This document shows positions 37,925-45,599 of a stretch of DNA of 64,000 nt, one piece after another. Source of the stretch: an uncultured Pseudohongiella sp. (lineage in GTDB: Bacteria > Pseudomonadota > Gammaproteobacteria > Pseudomonadales > Pseudohongiellaceae); the NCBI GenBank assembly GCA_951812965.1, contig OX638341.1:1966438-2030437 (forward strand), read 5' to 3'. The stretch's first letter is position 1. Every line of letters starts with the position of its first letter. Both the position numbers and the translations under genes were made by a program. Below the pieces are notes generated by a model. It was not told the origin of the DNA. It was given only the letters and a program-made list of their open reading frames with translations, and made no database searches.

Positions 37925-38850
37925 GCCGCACGGTATCCTATGGGAAGTCCGGCATCGGGCGTGAACCCGAACAATTCGACTTCCGGCAGCGCCGCGCTGA
38001 CCAGTTCCCGCACCTCGATCAGCGCCGCCAGATCGATACCGGTCGAAAGGCCCATGGATTCGAGCATGAACACCAGATCCTCGGTCACGATATTGCCGCT
38101 CGCCCCGGGCGCGAAGGGACAGCCGCCGATGCCGCCAAGCGAACTGTCGAGCGTGGTAATGCCGAGTTCCACGGCCATCAGCGCGTTCGCCAGTCCTTGC
38201 CCTCTCGTATTATGCAAATGCACTCCGCAGAGCTTTTCGCGGCCGCAGTTTTGCCGGATGCCAAGCACGAGCCGCTTGAGCTGCTGCGGATTGCCATAGC
38301 CGGTGGTGTCGGAAAGGCTGACTTCGTCGACGCCGAGTTCAACCACCTGTTCCGCCAGGGACAGAACCCGATTCTCCGGCACGGGGCCTTCCAGCGTGCA
38401 GCCGAATGCGGTGGAAAGGCTGACTTCAAACTGTGGCCGCTGCCGCGTGGGCAAGCTTCGGAGAAACTCGACACAGGCCCTGATTTCCTCGATTACCTGG
38501 GAGTGAGTCCTGTTCAGATTCTTCAGCGAGTGGGATTCGCTCATGGAGAACGGCAGGGTCACCTTGTGCGCGCCATTGGCTGCGGCGTCCCTGAGCCCCC
38601 GCAGATTCGGCGCGAGCGCGGCCACGCACAGGCCTTCCAGTCCGGTGGCGTAGCGCACGATTTCCGCAGTGTCGGCCAATTGCGGGAGCAATCCGGGGGG
38701 AACGAAGGAGCCCACTTCCATCTCGCGGCAGCCCGCGGCGTATTGCGCGGCGATCCATGCCCGCTTGCTCGCCGTTGGCATGATCGGTTGGATACTTTGC
38801 AGGCCATCCCGCAAACCCACTTCGCTGATGAGAACGTCTACCTTTTTCAT
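37921..38850 (-). CDS. HMG-CoA-lyase-like acyl-CoA C-C lyase (copy 1)
   Basis: 309 residues from ATG 38850 (starts at 38862 and 38889 are possible; none has a strong ribosome site). TIM-barrel of the HMG-CoA lyase/isopropylmalate synthase family: EVGLRDGLQ near the N-terminus, SLSDTTGYG, HLHNTRGQGLAN with metal-binding histidines, and GGIGGCPFAPGASGN with the conserved active-site cysteine. Such enzymes cleave 3-hydroxy-3-methyl- or 2-methyl-malyl-type CoA esters into acyl-CoA plus a keto acid. Divergent from a class III CoA-transferase that could make its substrate. Confidence 0.86.
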   Translation of the reverse strand: MKKVDVLISEVGLRDGLQSIQPIMPTASKRAWIAAQYAAGCREMEVGSFVPPGLLPQLADTAEIVRYATGLEGLCVAALAPNLRGLRDAAANGAHKVTLPFSMSESHSLKNLNRTHSQVIEEIRACVEFLRSLPTRQRPQFEVSLSTAFGCTLEGPVPENRVLSLAEQVVELGVDEVSLSDTTGYGNPQQLKRLVLGIRQNCGREKLCGVHLHNTRGQGLANALMAVELGITTLDSSLGGIGGCPFAPGASGNIVTEDLVFMLESMGLSTGIDLAALIEVRELVSAALPEVELFGFTPDAGLPIGYRAA

Positions 38851-38912
38851 TGTCGCGGGCATTTGCGCAGATCCGGAGCCATTGAACAATTGAGCTATTG
38901 TTATAACAACAT

Positions 38913-38928
38913 GACAAATATACCATTA
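38913..38928. promoter_or_regulatory. Island palindrome site 1 (HMG-CoA lyase 1 / CoA-transferase 1)
   Basis: GACAAATATACCATTA matches the island consensus TAATGATATATCATTA well in its right half and poorly in the left. It lies between divergent genes. A separate perfect palindrome, TTGTTATAACAA, is at 38898-38909. Confidence 0.5.
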
Positions 38929-38959
38929 GCGGACCTTCGATAAAACACGAGCGTCCGGA

Positions 38960-40240
38960 TTGAAGCAATTGCAGCAAAGCGCCGATGAGTTGCCCCTGTC
39001 GGGAATAAGGGTCATCGAATTTACTCATATGGTCATGGGGCCGGCCGCCGGCATGATCCTGGCGGATCTCGGGGCCGAGGTTTTCAAGATTGAACCGCTC
39101 GGAGGCGACAAGACGCGCCGGCTGCAAGGATCGGGAGCCGGATACTTCCCGATGTACAACCGCAACAAAAAGAGCCTCTGCATCGACCTCAAGAGCGATC
39201 GCGGCCGCGAACTCGCGCAGCGGCTGGTTGCCGACGCCGACGTGCTGATCGAAAACTTCCGCCCCGGCGCGATGGACGCGCTGGGTTTCGGCTGGGAAGC
39301 GATGCAAGCCGCGAACCCGGGACTGATCTATTGCTCATTGAAGGGCTTTCTCTCCGGCCCTTACGAGAATCGCACGGCGCTCGATGAAGTCACCCAGATG
39401 ATGGGTGGGCTCGCTTACATGACCGGACTTCCGGACCGGCCGATGCGGGCAGGGGCTTCGGTGATCGATGTCACCGGCGGCATGTTCGGTGTCATCGGCG
39501 TGCTCGCCGCGCTGGAACGGAGACATGGCAGCGGCCGCGGCGAACTGGTTACCGGATCCCTGTTCGAAACCACGGCCTTTCTCGTCGGTCAGCACATGGC
39601 GCAGCAGGCGGTCACCGGCGAGGACGCACAGCCGATGTCGATACGCAGTTCGGCCTGGGCGATATACGATATCTTCAAATGCCGGGAAGGCGAGAAGGTA
39701 TTCGTCGGAGTGGTCAGCGATTCGCAATGGCGCCGCTTCTGCGACGAATTCGAGTTGGGGGAATTCGCGGCCGACGAGTCGCTCGGGAAGAACAATGCGC
39801 GAGTCCGCCAGCGAGACCGCATTTTGCCTGAAGTCTCGCGGATGTTCGCCGCCATGAACCGGGACGAGATGCTTGACCGGCTCGACCGGTCCGGCGTGGC
39901 TTTCGCCGAAGTCAACAAGCCTTCGGATTTGTTAGACGACCCTCATCTGAACGCCGGGGAGGGTCTATTGCCGGTGAGCTTGCGCGACGGCGAGCGAGCC
40001 GGCGAAAGCGCCCGCTTGCCGGCTCTGCCGGTCGAATGGGCCGGCGGGCGTTTCGGGCTCAGGCACGATCTGCCGGCAGCGGGCGAGCAAGGCAGGGAAA
40101 TACTCGCACAAGCGGGCCTTACAGCCGAAGAGATCGAGGAACTCGAGCGCGCCGGGCTCGTGCAGTTGCCGCAGGGAAGCTCTGATCAGGTCAGAGCTTC
40201 CCTGCGGCACAAGGATGTGCCGCCGAATTCGATGGCGTAA
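38960..40240 (+). CDS. Class III (CaiB/BaiF-type) CoA-transferase (copy 1)
   Basis: 426 residues with a TTG start that is uncertain. Family features: SGIRVIEFTHMVMGPAAGMILADLGAEVFKIE opens at about residue 14 (segment 14-45), NRNKKSLCIDLKS, and the catalytic Asp142 in RTALDEVTQ. Moves CoA between carboxylic acids, here probably activating the substrate of the adjacent lyase. The family-typical C-terminus (LTAEEIEELERAGLV) ends near 40163; the last 25 or so residues are encoded by inverted repeats, with the TAA stop in a hairpin loop. Confidence 0.88.
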   Translation: MKQLQQSADELPLSGIRVIEFTHMVMGPAAGMILADLGAEVFKIEPLGGDKTRRLQGSGAGYFPMYNRNKKSLCIDLKSDRGRELAQRLVADADVLIENFRPGAMDALGFGWEAMQAANPGLIYCSLKGFLSGPYENRTALDEVTQMMGGLAYMTGLPDRPMRAGASVIDVTGGMFGVIGVLAALERRHGSGRGELVTGSLFETTAFLVGQHMAQQAVTGEDAQPMSIRSSAWAIYDIFKCREGEKVFVGVVSDSQWRRFCDEFELGEFAADESLGKNNARVRQRDRILPEVSRMFAAMNRDEMLDRLDRSGVAFAEVNKPSDLLDDPHLNAGEGLLPVSLRDGERAGESARLPALPVEWAGGRFGLRHDLPAAGEQGREILAQAGLTAEEIEELERAGLVQLPQGSSDQVRASLRHKDVPPNSMA

Positions 40241-40284
40241 GCCATTGAATTCGGGAGCAAAACAAAACCACGCTTTTGTTTTGC
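40167..40284. terminator. Three consecutive strong hairpins at the 3' end of the CoA-transferase gene
   Basis: Hairpin 1: 19-bp perfect stem, 40167-40185 with 40191-40209, 5-base loop. Hairpin 2: 14-bp stem with one G-T pair, 40223-40236 with 40241-40254, its GTAA loop containing the gene's TAA stop. Hairpin 3: 11-bp perfect stem GCAAAACAAAA/TTTTGTTTTGC, 40257-40267 with 40274-40284. They sit between convergent genes and may end transcription from both sides; the first two lie within the reading frame. Confidence 0.75.
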
Positions 40285-40325
40285 GACAATGAAAAATTCC
40301 ATGGAGGGAATCTTTCAGAGAATAC

Positions 40326-40964
40326 CTAGCCGTCCGGAAACTCGTAAACCCAGGGCCTGCGATCCCGGTCCGCATCTTCAAAGGCCGCAATGGCGGCTTC
40401 ATGGCGTAAAGTGGCGGCGATGCCGTCAAGTCCATCGAGCAGCAGACTGCGCCGGGCCGGTTCGATATCGAATTTAATTTCCTTGCCTTCCCGCCAGCGG
40501 ATCCGTTGGGCGGTCAGGTCGATTTCCAACAGGTTGCCGCGGGGGTCGATCCGCACCCATTCGGCCAGCCGCTGTATTGAATTTTCCTCCAGTTCGATCG
40601 CCAGAATTCCGTTCAATGCGCAGTTGTTGAAAAAGATTCCGCCGAAGGAGGGCGCCAGGATTGCCTTGACACCGAAATCCTTCAAGGCCCAGACCGCGTG
40701 CTCGCGTGAAGAGCCACAGCCGAAATTATCGCCGGCAAGCAGAATGCTGGCCCCTTGATATGGATCCTGGTTCAAAATGAAATCGGGTTCCGGCTCCCGG
40801 TTTTCCGCGGATCGATAGCGCCAACCGGAGAATAGCGCTTCTCCGAGTCCTTCCTTCGAAACCCGCTGTATCTCCCGAGAAGGAATGATCGCGTCGGTAT
40901 CGATATTCGGCTGCAGCAAGGTCGCTGCGATGCCGCGATGGAAAATCTGCGTTTGCAGATTCAT
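40326..40964 (-). CDS. leuD: LeuD-type hydro-lyase small subunit
   Basis: 212 residues from ATG 40964 (GGAGG upstream, 4-base overlap with leuC). Swivel domain of the aconitase superfamily: NIDTDAIIPSREIQR, LLAGDNFGCGSSREHAVWAL and FFNNCALNGILAI match 3-isopropylmalate dehydratase small subunits. With LeuC it would hydrate/dehydrate a methylated or alkylated malate/maleate. No leuA or leuB is nearby, so a catabolic role in this island (citraconate- or dimethylmaleate-type hydratase) is at least as likely as leucine synthesis. Confidence 0.88.
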   Translation of the reverse strand: MNLQTQIFHRGIAATLLQPNIDTDAIIPSREIQRVSKEGLGEALFSGWRYRSAENREPEPDFILNQDPYQGASILLAGDNFGCGSSREHAVWALKDFGVKAILAPSFGGIFFNNCALNGILAIELEENSIQRLAEWVRIDPRGNLLEIDLTAQRIRWREGKEIKFDIEPARRSLLLDGLDGIAATLRHEAAIAAFEDADRDRRPWVYEFPDG

Positions 40965-42361
40965 CGTGAATCCTCCGCCGCGCTGATATAGCCCCGGCAA
41001 GCGGAGGCCGCCACGGTCAGGGGACTGCCGAGATGAGTGCGCGCGCCGGGGCCCTGGCGGCCCTGGAAATTGCGATTGGTCGAGGAAATCACCCGCCGGC
41101 CGCCGAAGGATTCCCCGCCGGCGTGAAAGCAGAGCGAACAGCCGGCTTCCCGCCATTCGAATCCCGCCGCCCGGAAAATTTCATCGAGCCCTTCCGCTTC
41201 AGCCAGTCTTTTTACCGCGCTTGAGCCTGGCACGCACATAGCCTGCACCCAGGGTGCTTTTTTTCTGTTGCGAAGATAGTTCGCGGCTGTCCGCAAATCG
41301 TCGATACGATTGTTGGTGCAGGAACCGATAAAGGCCGCGTCGATGCGGATCGAACGCAGCGGCGTGCCGGGTTCGAGATCCATATAGGCCAGCGCTTGCC
41401 GAGCGGCCAGGGATTTTTGCCGATCTTCGAATGCCTCGGGTTCGGGCACAACGCCATTGATGTCCGCCAATTGCTCGGGATTGGCGCCCCAGGTGACCGA
41501 AGGCGCGATTTGCGCGCAGTCGACTTCGAGTTCGCGGTCGAATTCGGCGCCATCATCGCTGCGCAATTCGCGCCAATGGGCCTGCGCCTGTTGCGCCAGC
41601 GGCCCTCGGGGAGCAAAAGATAAGTCTCGAACATAAGCGAACGTGCTTTCATCAGGCGCGATCATGCCTGTAAATGCTCCCATTTCCACGGCCATATTGC
41701 ATATCGTGAAGCGCCCGTCCATGCTTAGGGCGCGGATAGCGGGACCGGCGAACTCGACCGCATAGCCTCTGCCTGCTCGACTGCCAAATTTGGCAATCAG
41801 ATGCAGAATCATATCCTTGGCGGAAACGCCCGGGGCGGTTTCTCCATGAAAGTTGACCCGCATCGAGCGCGGCCGGCTTACCCGCAAACTGCTTGTGGCC
41901 ATTGCGTGTTCGGCCTCGGTGGAGCCGATGCCCCAGGCGAGCGCGCCGAGAGCCCCCAGCGTACAAGTATGGCTATCCGGACAAACCGCGCTCATGCCCG
42001 GCAGGACTATGCCGTTTTCGGCGGCTACCACGTGCACGATGCCCTGGCGGGAGTCGTCGATGTCGAACAGATGAATTCCCGCCTTGCGGGCGCTGTGCCG
42101 GGTCGCTTCGATGAATTCGCGGCCGCCGGGCACGAGAGTAATGTCTCCCCGGCCCGGCCGGGTATCGACTATGTGATCCATGGTGCAGAACACGCGCCGG
42201 GGGGCGCGTATGCCGCATCCTGCCTGTTCCAGTCCGCGCAAGGCGATACTGCCCGTGCGTTCGTGCAGGAAAATCCGATCGATGTGGACGAGGCTGTCGC
42301 GACCGCCGAGATCGGTGACTTCGTGAAGATTCCAGAGCTTTTCGAGCAAAGTATCAGGCAT
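40961..42361 (-). CDS. leuC: LeuC-type hydro-lyase large subunit (4Fe-4S)
   Basis: 466 residues from ATG 42361, the length of E. coli LeuC, opening TLLEKLWNLHEV; upstream frame runs into a REP-like element. Cluster ligands lie in CPDSHTCTLGALG, GSCTNNRIDDLR and the C-terminal REAGCSLC. GSPLTVAASACRGYI closes the protein. The family covers isopropylmalate, citraconate and dimethylmalate hydro-lyases. EAGCSLC followed by FHAGGESFGGRRVIS departs a little from the biosynthetic PGCSMCLAMN form, which leaves the substrate open. Confidence 0.88.
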   Translation of the reverse strand: MPDTLLEKLWNLHEVTDLGGRDSLVHIDRIFLHERTGSIALRGLEQAGCGIRAPRRVFCTMDHIVDTRPGRGDITLVPGGREFIEATRHSARKAGIHLFDIDDSRQGIVHVVAAENGIVLPGMSAVCPDSHTCTLGALGALAWGIGSTEAEHAMATSSLRVSRPRSMRVNFHGETAPGVSAKDMILHLIAKFGSRAGRGYAVEFAGPAIRALSMDGRFTICNMAVEMGAFTGMIAPDESTFAYVRDLSFAPRGPLAQQAQAHWRELRSDDGAEFDRELEVDCAQIAPSVTWGANPEQLADINGVVPEPEAFEDRQKSLAARQALAYMDLEPGTPLRSIRIDAAFIGSCTNNRIDDLRTAANYLRNRKKAPWVQAMCVPGSSAVKRLAEAEGLDEIFRAAGFEWREAGCSLCFHAGGESFGGRRVISSTNRNFQGRQGPGARTHLGSPLTVAASACRGYISAAEDSR

Positions 42362-42426
42362 TTCAGCTATGGTTCCCGATGGCCGCTCAAGCGGCGGAGT
42401 TTTCAGGTTCCGAAACACGCAAGAAT

Positions 42427-42498
42427 GTAGGGGCGAGGCATGCCTCGCCCGAGAATGGCCCCGGTGCCGTCCCCGCGGAACCTGCGCCGAACCCCTAC
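42427..42498. repeat. REP-like palindromic element, copy 5 (right end decayed)
   Basis: 72 bp. Left end GTAGGGGCGAGGCATGCC and middle GCCCGAGAATGGCCCC match copy 2. The right palindrome is lost, although the outermost CCCCTAC remains at 42492-42498. It lies between leuC and the CpcT-like gene. Confidence 0.82.
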
Positions 42499-42550
42499 AG
42501 AAGCTTGCGCGGACAAACCCCGCTGTCTATAATCGATTTCGATTTAGATA

Positions 42551-42566
42551 TATTGACCTATCAATA
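42551..42566. promoter_or_regulatory. Island palindrome site 2 (leuCD / CpcT-like)
   Basis: TATTGACCTATCAATA, a palindrome with perfect TATTGA/TCAATA arms, 7 bp before the CpcT-like start and about 190 bp from leuC. It agrees with the other island sites at most positions. Confidence 0.6.
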
Positions 42567-42572
42567 GTACAA

Positions 42573-43571
42573 ATGAAACCGACACAATTGAAGTCCGTTC
42601 GCCCCGCGGCGGCAGCCGGCCTTGCAGTCCTGGCATCTTTGCTTTTTCTGCCGGCAGGCGTCAACGGTCAGGATCTGGAGCATTTCCTCGGCTGGTTCGC
42701 CGGTGAATACGACAACAACGAACAGGTCTGGCAGCAAGGCGAGGACGGCGTCGCTCCTGAAGACCGGCACGAACATATTCACCACATTTTCATGCCCGCG
42801 CCTGCCCAGGCCATCGGCGAACATACCTTTTTCATCAAGCAATACCTCGGCCGCGACTACGAAATTGTCTACCGGCAGCGCTTGTACAGTTTCAGCGTAA
42901 ACGAAGACCGCGGCGCCATCGAGCTCGCGATCCACAGTTTCAACGATGAGGAGAAATACCGCTACGCCGACCGCGATCCCTCGCTGCTGGCGGATCTGGC
43001 GCCCGCCGATTTGCGCAATGTGCCCGGCTGCAATGTCTTCTGGCGGTTCAACGAAGATCACTATGTCGGCGAAATGGACGAGGGGGCATGTTTCTACTAT
43101 TCCGAAGCCATGGGACAAAATGTCTACATCACCGACACCTTGCGTCTGACCGCCGACGAAATTCACATCGGCGACAAGGCTTTTGACGAAGACGGCAACC
43201 TGCTTTTCGGCAGGGATGAACCCCATCGCAACCGCAAGGTGCGGCATTTCGACGGCTGGGGCGCCGTTCGGCGCGGCGCGTTCGCCCCGGACGCGGACAA
43301 TCCCGACGAGATGCTGCTCGTGCCCGACCTGCGCCTGCACAATGAAGGACAGATTGTGCCACTGGTCACCGCCGAGGGAGATGCGACAGGCTACAGTGTC
43401 GAATTGGCGCGGCTGACCTATCAGAACACACGCGTCGCGGTACTCAAGCTCGGCATCCTCGATTCTGAAACCGGAGAGACCGTGGCCTATTCCTGGGCCA
43501 ATCCCGGTGCGGGCAGAATCGGCATCAACCTTGGGTGGTTGCAAGTTGGGATGACAGCGAACGACTTATAG
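42573..43571 (+). CDS. Secreted CpcT/CpeT-like protein
   Basis: 332 residues from ATG 42573; the frame upstream crosses the REP-like element. A Sec signal peptide ends at about residue 32 (AGVNG). The rest resembles the CpcT/CpeT (DUF1001) family: LGWFAGEYDNNEQV, IYHH-like HIHHIFMPAPA, YRQRLYSF, VPGCNVFWRF, EGACFYYSEAMGQNVYI and DEIHIGDKAFDEDG. In cyanobacteria CpcT/CpeT are cytoplasmic lyases or chaperones for phycobilin chromophores; here there are no phycobiliproteins and the protein is exported. Its C-terminus merges into a repeat, so the last residues may not be native. Function unknown. Confidence 0.72.
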   Translation: MKPTQLKSVRPAAAAGLAVLASLLFLPAGVNGQDLEHFLGWFAGEYDNNEQVWQQGEDGVAPEDRHEHIHHIFMPAPAQAIGEHTFFIKQYLGRDYEIVYRQRLYSFSVNEDRGAIELAIHSFNDEEKYRYADRDPSLLADLAPADLRNVPGCNVFWRFNEDHYVGEMDEGACFYYSEAMGQNVYITDTLRLTADEIHIGDKAFDEDGNLLFGRDEPHRNRKVRHFDGWGAVRRGAFAPDADNPDEMLLVPDLRLHNEGQIVPLVTAEGDATGYSVELARLTYQNTRVAVLKLGILDSETGETVAYSWANPGAGRIGINLGWLQVGMTANDL

Positions 43572-43588
43572 TGTGCGAAGCAGGAAGA

Positions 43589-43664
43589 GATTCTGCGACT
43601 TCACTTCGCTGCGCGCAGAATGACAAGGGAAAAATGTTCGTCATCCTGCGCGTAGTCGCAGGAT
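43589..43664. repeat. Paired hairpin repeat after the CpcT-like gene
   Basis: ATTCTGCG (43590-43597) pairs with CGCAGAAT (43614-43621), and ATCCTGCG (43643-43650) pairs with CGCAGGAT (43657-43664). The same GATTCTGCGACTT motif recurs at 49441. Probably a dispersed repeat used as terminator; it fills the gap before the MDR gene. Confidence 0.6.
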
Positions 43665-43673
43665 TCAGGCACG

Positions 43674-44666
43674 ATGACCACAAACAGACAAGTAATTCTC
43701 GCCGAAAAACCCGAAGGCGTTCCCACGCCCGAAAATTTTGCGTTGCGTCAGGCGCCGCTGCCGGAAACGCCGAAGGGCGGCGTACTCTGCCGAACCCGCT
43801 TCCTGTCTCTCGATCCCTATATGCGCAGCCAGATCGCCGGCCGGCACCCTTCCGGCACGGTGGCGCCCGGCGAAGTCATGCGCGGGGAAACCGTCGGCGA
43901 GGTCATGGAATCGAATTCGACGGAATTGCCGGTGGGGCGGCTGGTGCGTTGTATGGGCGGCTGGCAGGAATACTCGGCTCACGCGGCCGGGGAGGCACAG
44001 TTGCTCGACGAGGCGATCACGCCGCCGTCCCATGCCTTGTCGATTTTGGGCATGACCGGTCTGACGGCATACGCCGGCATGGTCTGGCAAGCCGGCGTCA
44101 GGGAAGGCGAGTGCGTACTGATTCCCGCCGTTACCGGGGCTGTCGGATCCGCCGCCGCCCAATTCTGCGCCTTGCGCGGCGCCAGAGTGATCGGCATCGC
44201 CGGCTCGCAGGCCAAGTGCCGCTTCGCCAGAGAATCGCTTGGCGTTGAAGCCTGCATCAACCGGCATACCGAGGACATCGGCGCAAGACTTGGGGAACTT
44301 TGCCCCTCCGGCATAGACGTCTATTTCGATCTGATCGGCGGCAGCCTTCTGCAAACCGCCTGTGCGCATCTGGCCGACCACGGCCGCATCGTACTGTGTG
44401 GACTCATGGCCGAATACAACCGTAGCGTGCGCGAACCCGGCCCGCCTCCAGGCCTGCTGATCGCCAAGCGAGCCGTCGTCAGCGGACTGGTGGTCTACGA
44501 TTATGAAGACCGGCGCGAAGAATACATCCGGGAATGTCTGCCCTTGCTGAATGCGGGCAAGATTCACCAGCGCGAGGATATCAGCCAGGGCCTGGAAAGC
44601 GCGCCGGACGCGTTCTGCCATCTCATGCTTGGTAAAAATTTCGGCAAGGTGGTCGTTGCGTTGTAA
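43674..44666 (+). CDS. NADP-dependent MDR-family oxidoreductase (curcumin/PTGR-like)
   Basis: 330 residues. Zinc-free medium-chain dehydrogenase of the leukotriene B4 dehydrogenase/CurA type: TRFLSLDPYMRSQI, LGMTGLTAYAGM, GAVGSAAAQFCALRGARVIGIAGS (nucleotide-binding, about 160-183) and the C-terminal GKNFGKVVV. These enzymes reduce the C=C bond of enones with NADPH. It may belong to the transcription unit of the CpcT-like gene, with 100 bp of hairpin repeat between. Confidence 0.9.
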   Translation: MTTNRQVILAEKPEGVPTPENFALRQAPLPETPKGGVLCRTRFLSLDPYMRSQIAGRHPSGTVAPGEVMRGETVGEVMESNSTELPVGRLVRCMGGWQEYSAHAAGEAQLLDEAITPPSHALSILGMTGLTAYAGMVWQAGVREGECVLIPAVTGAVGSAAAQFCALRGARVIGIAGSQAKCRFARESLGVEACINRHTEDIGARLGELCPSGIDVYFDLIGGSLLQTACAHLADHGRIVLCGLMAEYNRSVREPGPPPGLLIAKRAVVSGLVVYDYEDRREEYIRECLPLLNAGKIHQREDISQGLESAPDAFCHLMLGKNFGKVVVAL

Positions 44667-44681
44667 AGAAAGCCGCCCCGA

Positions 44682-45599
44682 TCAGGAATTCAACTGGCCG
44701 CGCAGCCAATTCCTCACTCGGCCGCCTGGCGCGGTGCCGGTCAGTTCGGTGGCCAGGTCCGAAGCCTCCAGCAGTCGGGCGGCGTCGATGCCGGTTTTCA
44801 TTCCCATCTGCTGCAACATCACTACAACGTCTTCCGTTGCCACATTGCCGCTCGCGCCGGGAGCGAAAGGACAGCCGCCGAGGCCGCCGATGGAACTGTC
44901 GAACCAGCGGATGCCGGCCTGCAGCGCGGCATATACATTGGCAAGGGCCATTGCCCGGGTATCGTGGAAATGGCAGCCAAAAACGCCGGGTCCATGATCT
45001 CCGGCCAGGGAAGCCAGCAAGGCGCCGACCTGGGCCGGGTCCGCCGCGCCGATAGTGTCGGCGAGCACCAGACGATGAATGCCCGCCTCGACGAAGCGTG
45101 CGGCAATATTGTTTACTATCGCGGAATCCACGGCGCCCTCAAAAGGACAACCGAAACTGACCGCTACGATAACGATGACTTCGATTCCGTCGGCGCGGGC
45201 GAGATCTATAATCTTCCAGGCCGCGCGCTCGGCGTCTTCCATGCCCATGCGGGCATTGCGCCGGGCCATGGTCTCGCTGGCATAGACGACCATGGTGACC
45301 GATTCGGCGCCGGCGTCCCGGGCGAGTTCATACCCCTTCATATTGGGAATCAGAAAGCTGTAATTCGCCGGTCCCTGCCGGTCCAGGGATTCCAGCAGCA
45401 AATCAGTGTTCGCCATTGCCGGAACGGCTTTCGGCGATACGAAACTGCCGGCCTCGATGCGCGAAATACCCGCTGCCTCGAGCGCCCGAATCAATTGCAG
45501 GCGCTCGGCAACCGGCAAAATGCGGCTCTGGCTTTGCAGGCCGTCGCGCGGGCCGACCTCGTTGATCGTGACTCGGTCGGGCATGACTGGGTCAGGCAT
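44682..45599 (-). CDS. HMG-CoA-lyase-like acyl-CoA C-C lyase (copy 2)
   Basis: 305 residues. Same family and motifs as copy 1: INEVGPRDGLQSQ, LADTIGAADP, CHFHDTRAMALANV and GGLGGCPFAPGASGN with the active-site cysteine. The sequence differs enough to suggest a different CoA ester. It directly follows a class III CoA-transferase (1-base overlap at 45599), so the two act in sequence: CoA transfer to a hydroxydiacid, then cleavage. Confidence 0.88.
   Translation of the reverse strand: MPDPVMPDRVTINEVGPRDGLQSQSRILPVAERLQLIRALEAAGISRIEAGSFVSPKAVPAMANTDLLLESLDRQGPANYSFLIPNMKGYELARDAGAESVTMVVYASETMARRNARMGMEDAERAAWKIIDLARADGIEVIVIVAVSFGCPFEGAVDSAIVNNIAARFVEAGIHRLVLADTIGAADPAQVGALLASLAGDHGPGVFGCHFHDTRAMALANVYAALQAGIRWFDSSIGGLGGCPFAPGASGNVATEDVVVMLQQMGMKTGIDAARLLEASDLATELTGTAPGGRVRNWLRGQLNS

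Noticed and set aside
40326..42361. leuCD as ordinary leucine-biosynthesis genes
   Set aside because: Not excluded, but no leuA or leuB is nearby, the large-subunit Fe-S region deviates from the biosynthetic form, and the pair shares an island operator; I kept the family symbols with a caveat.
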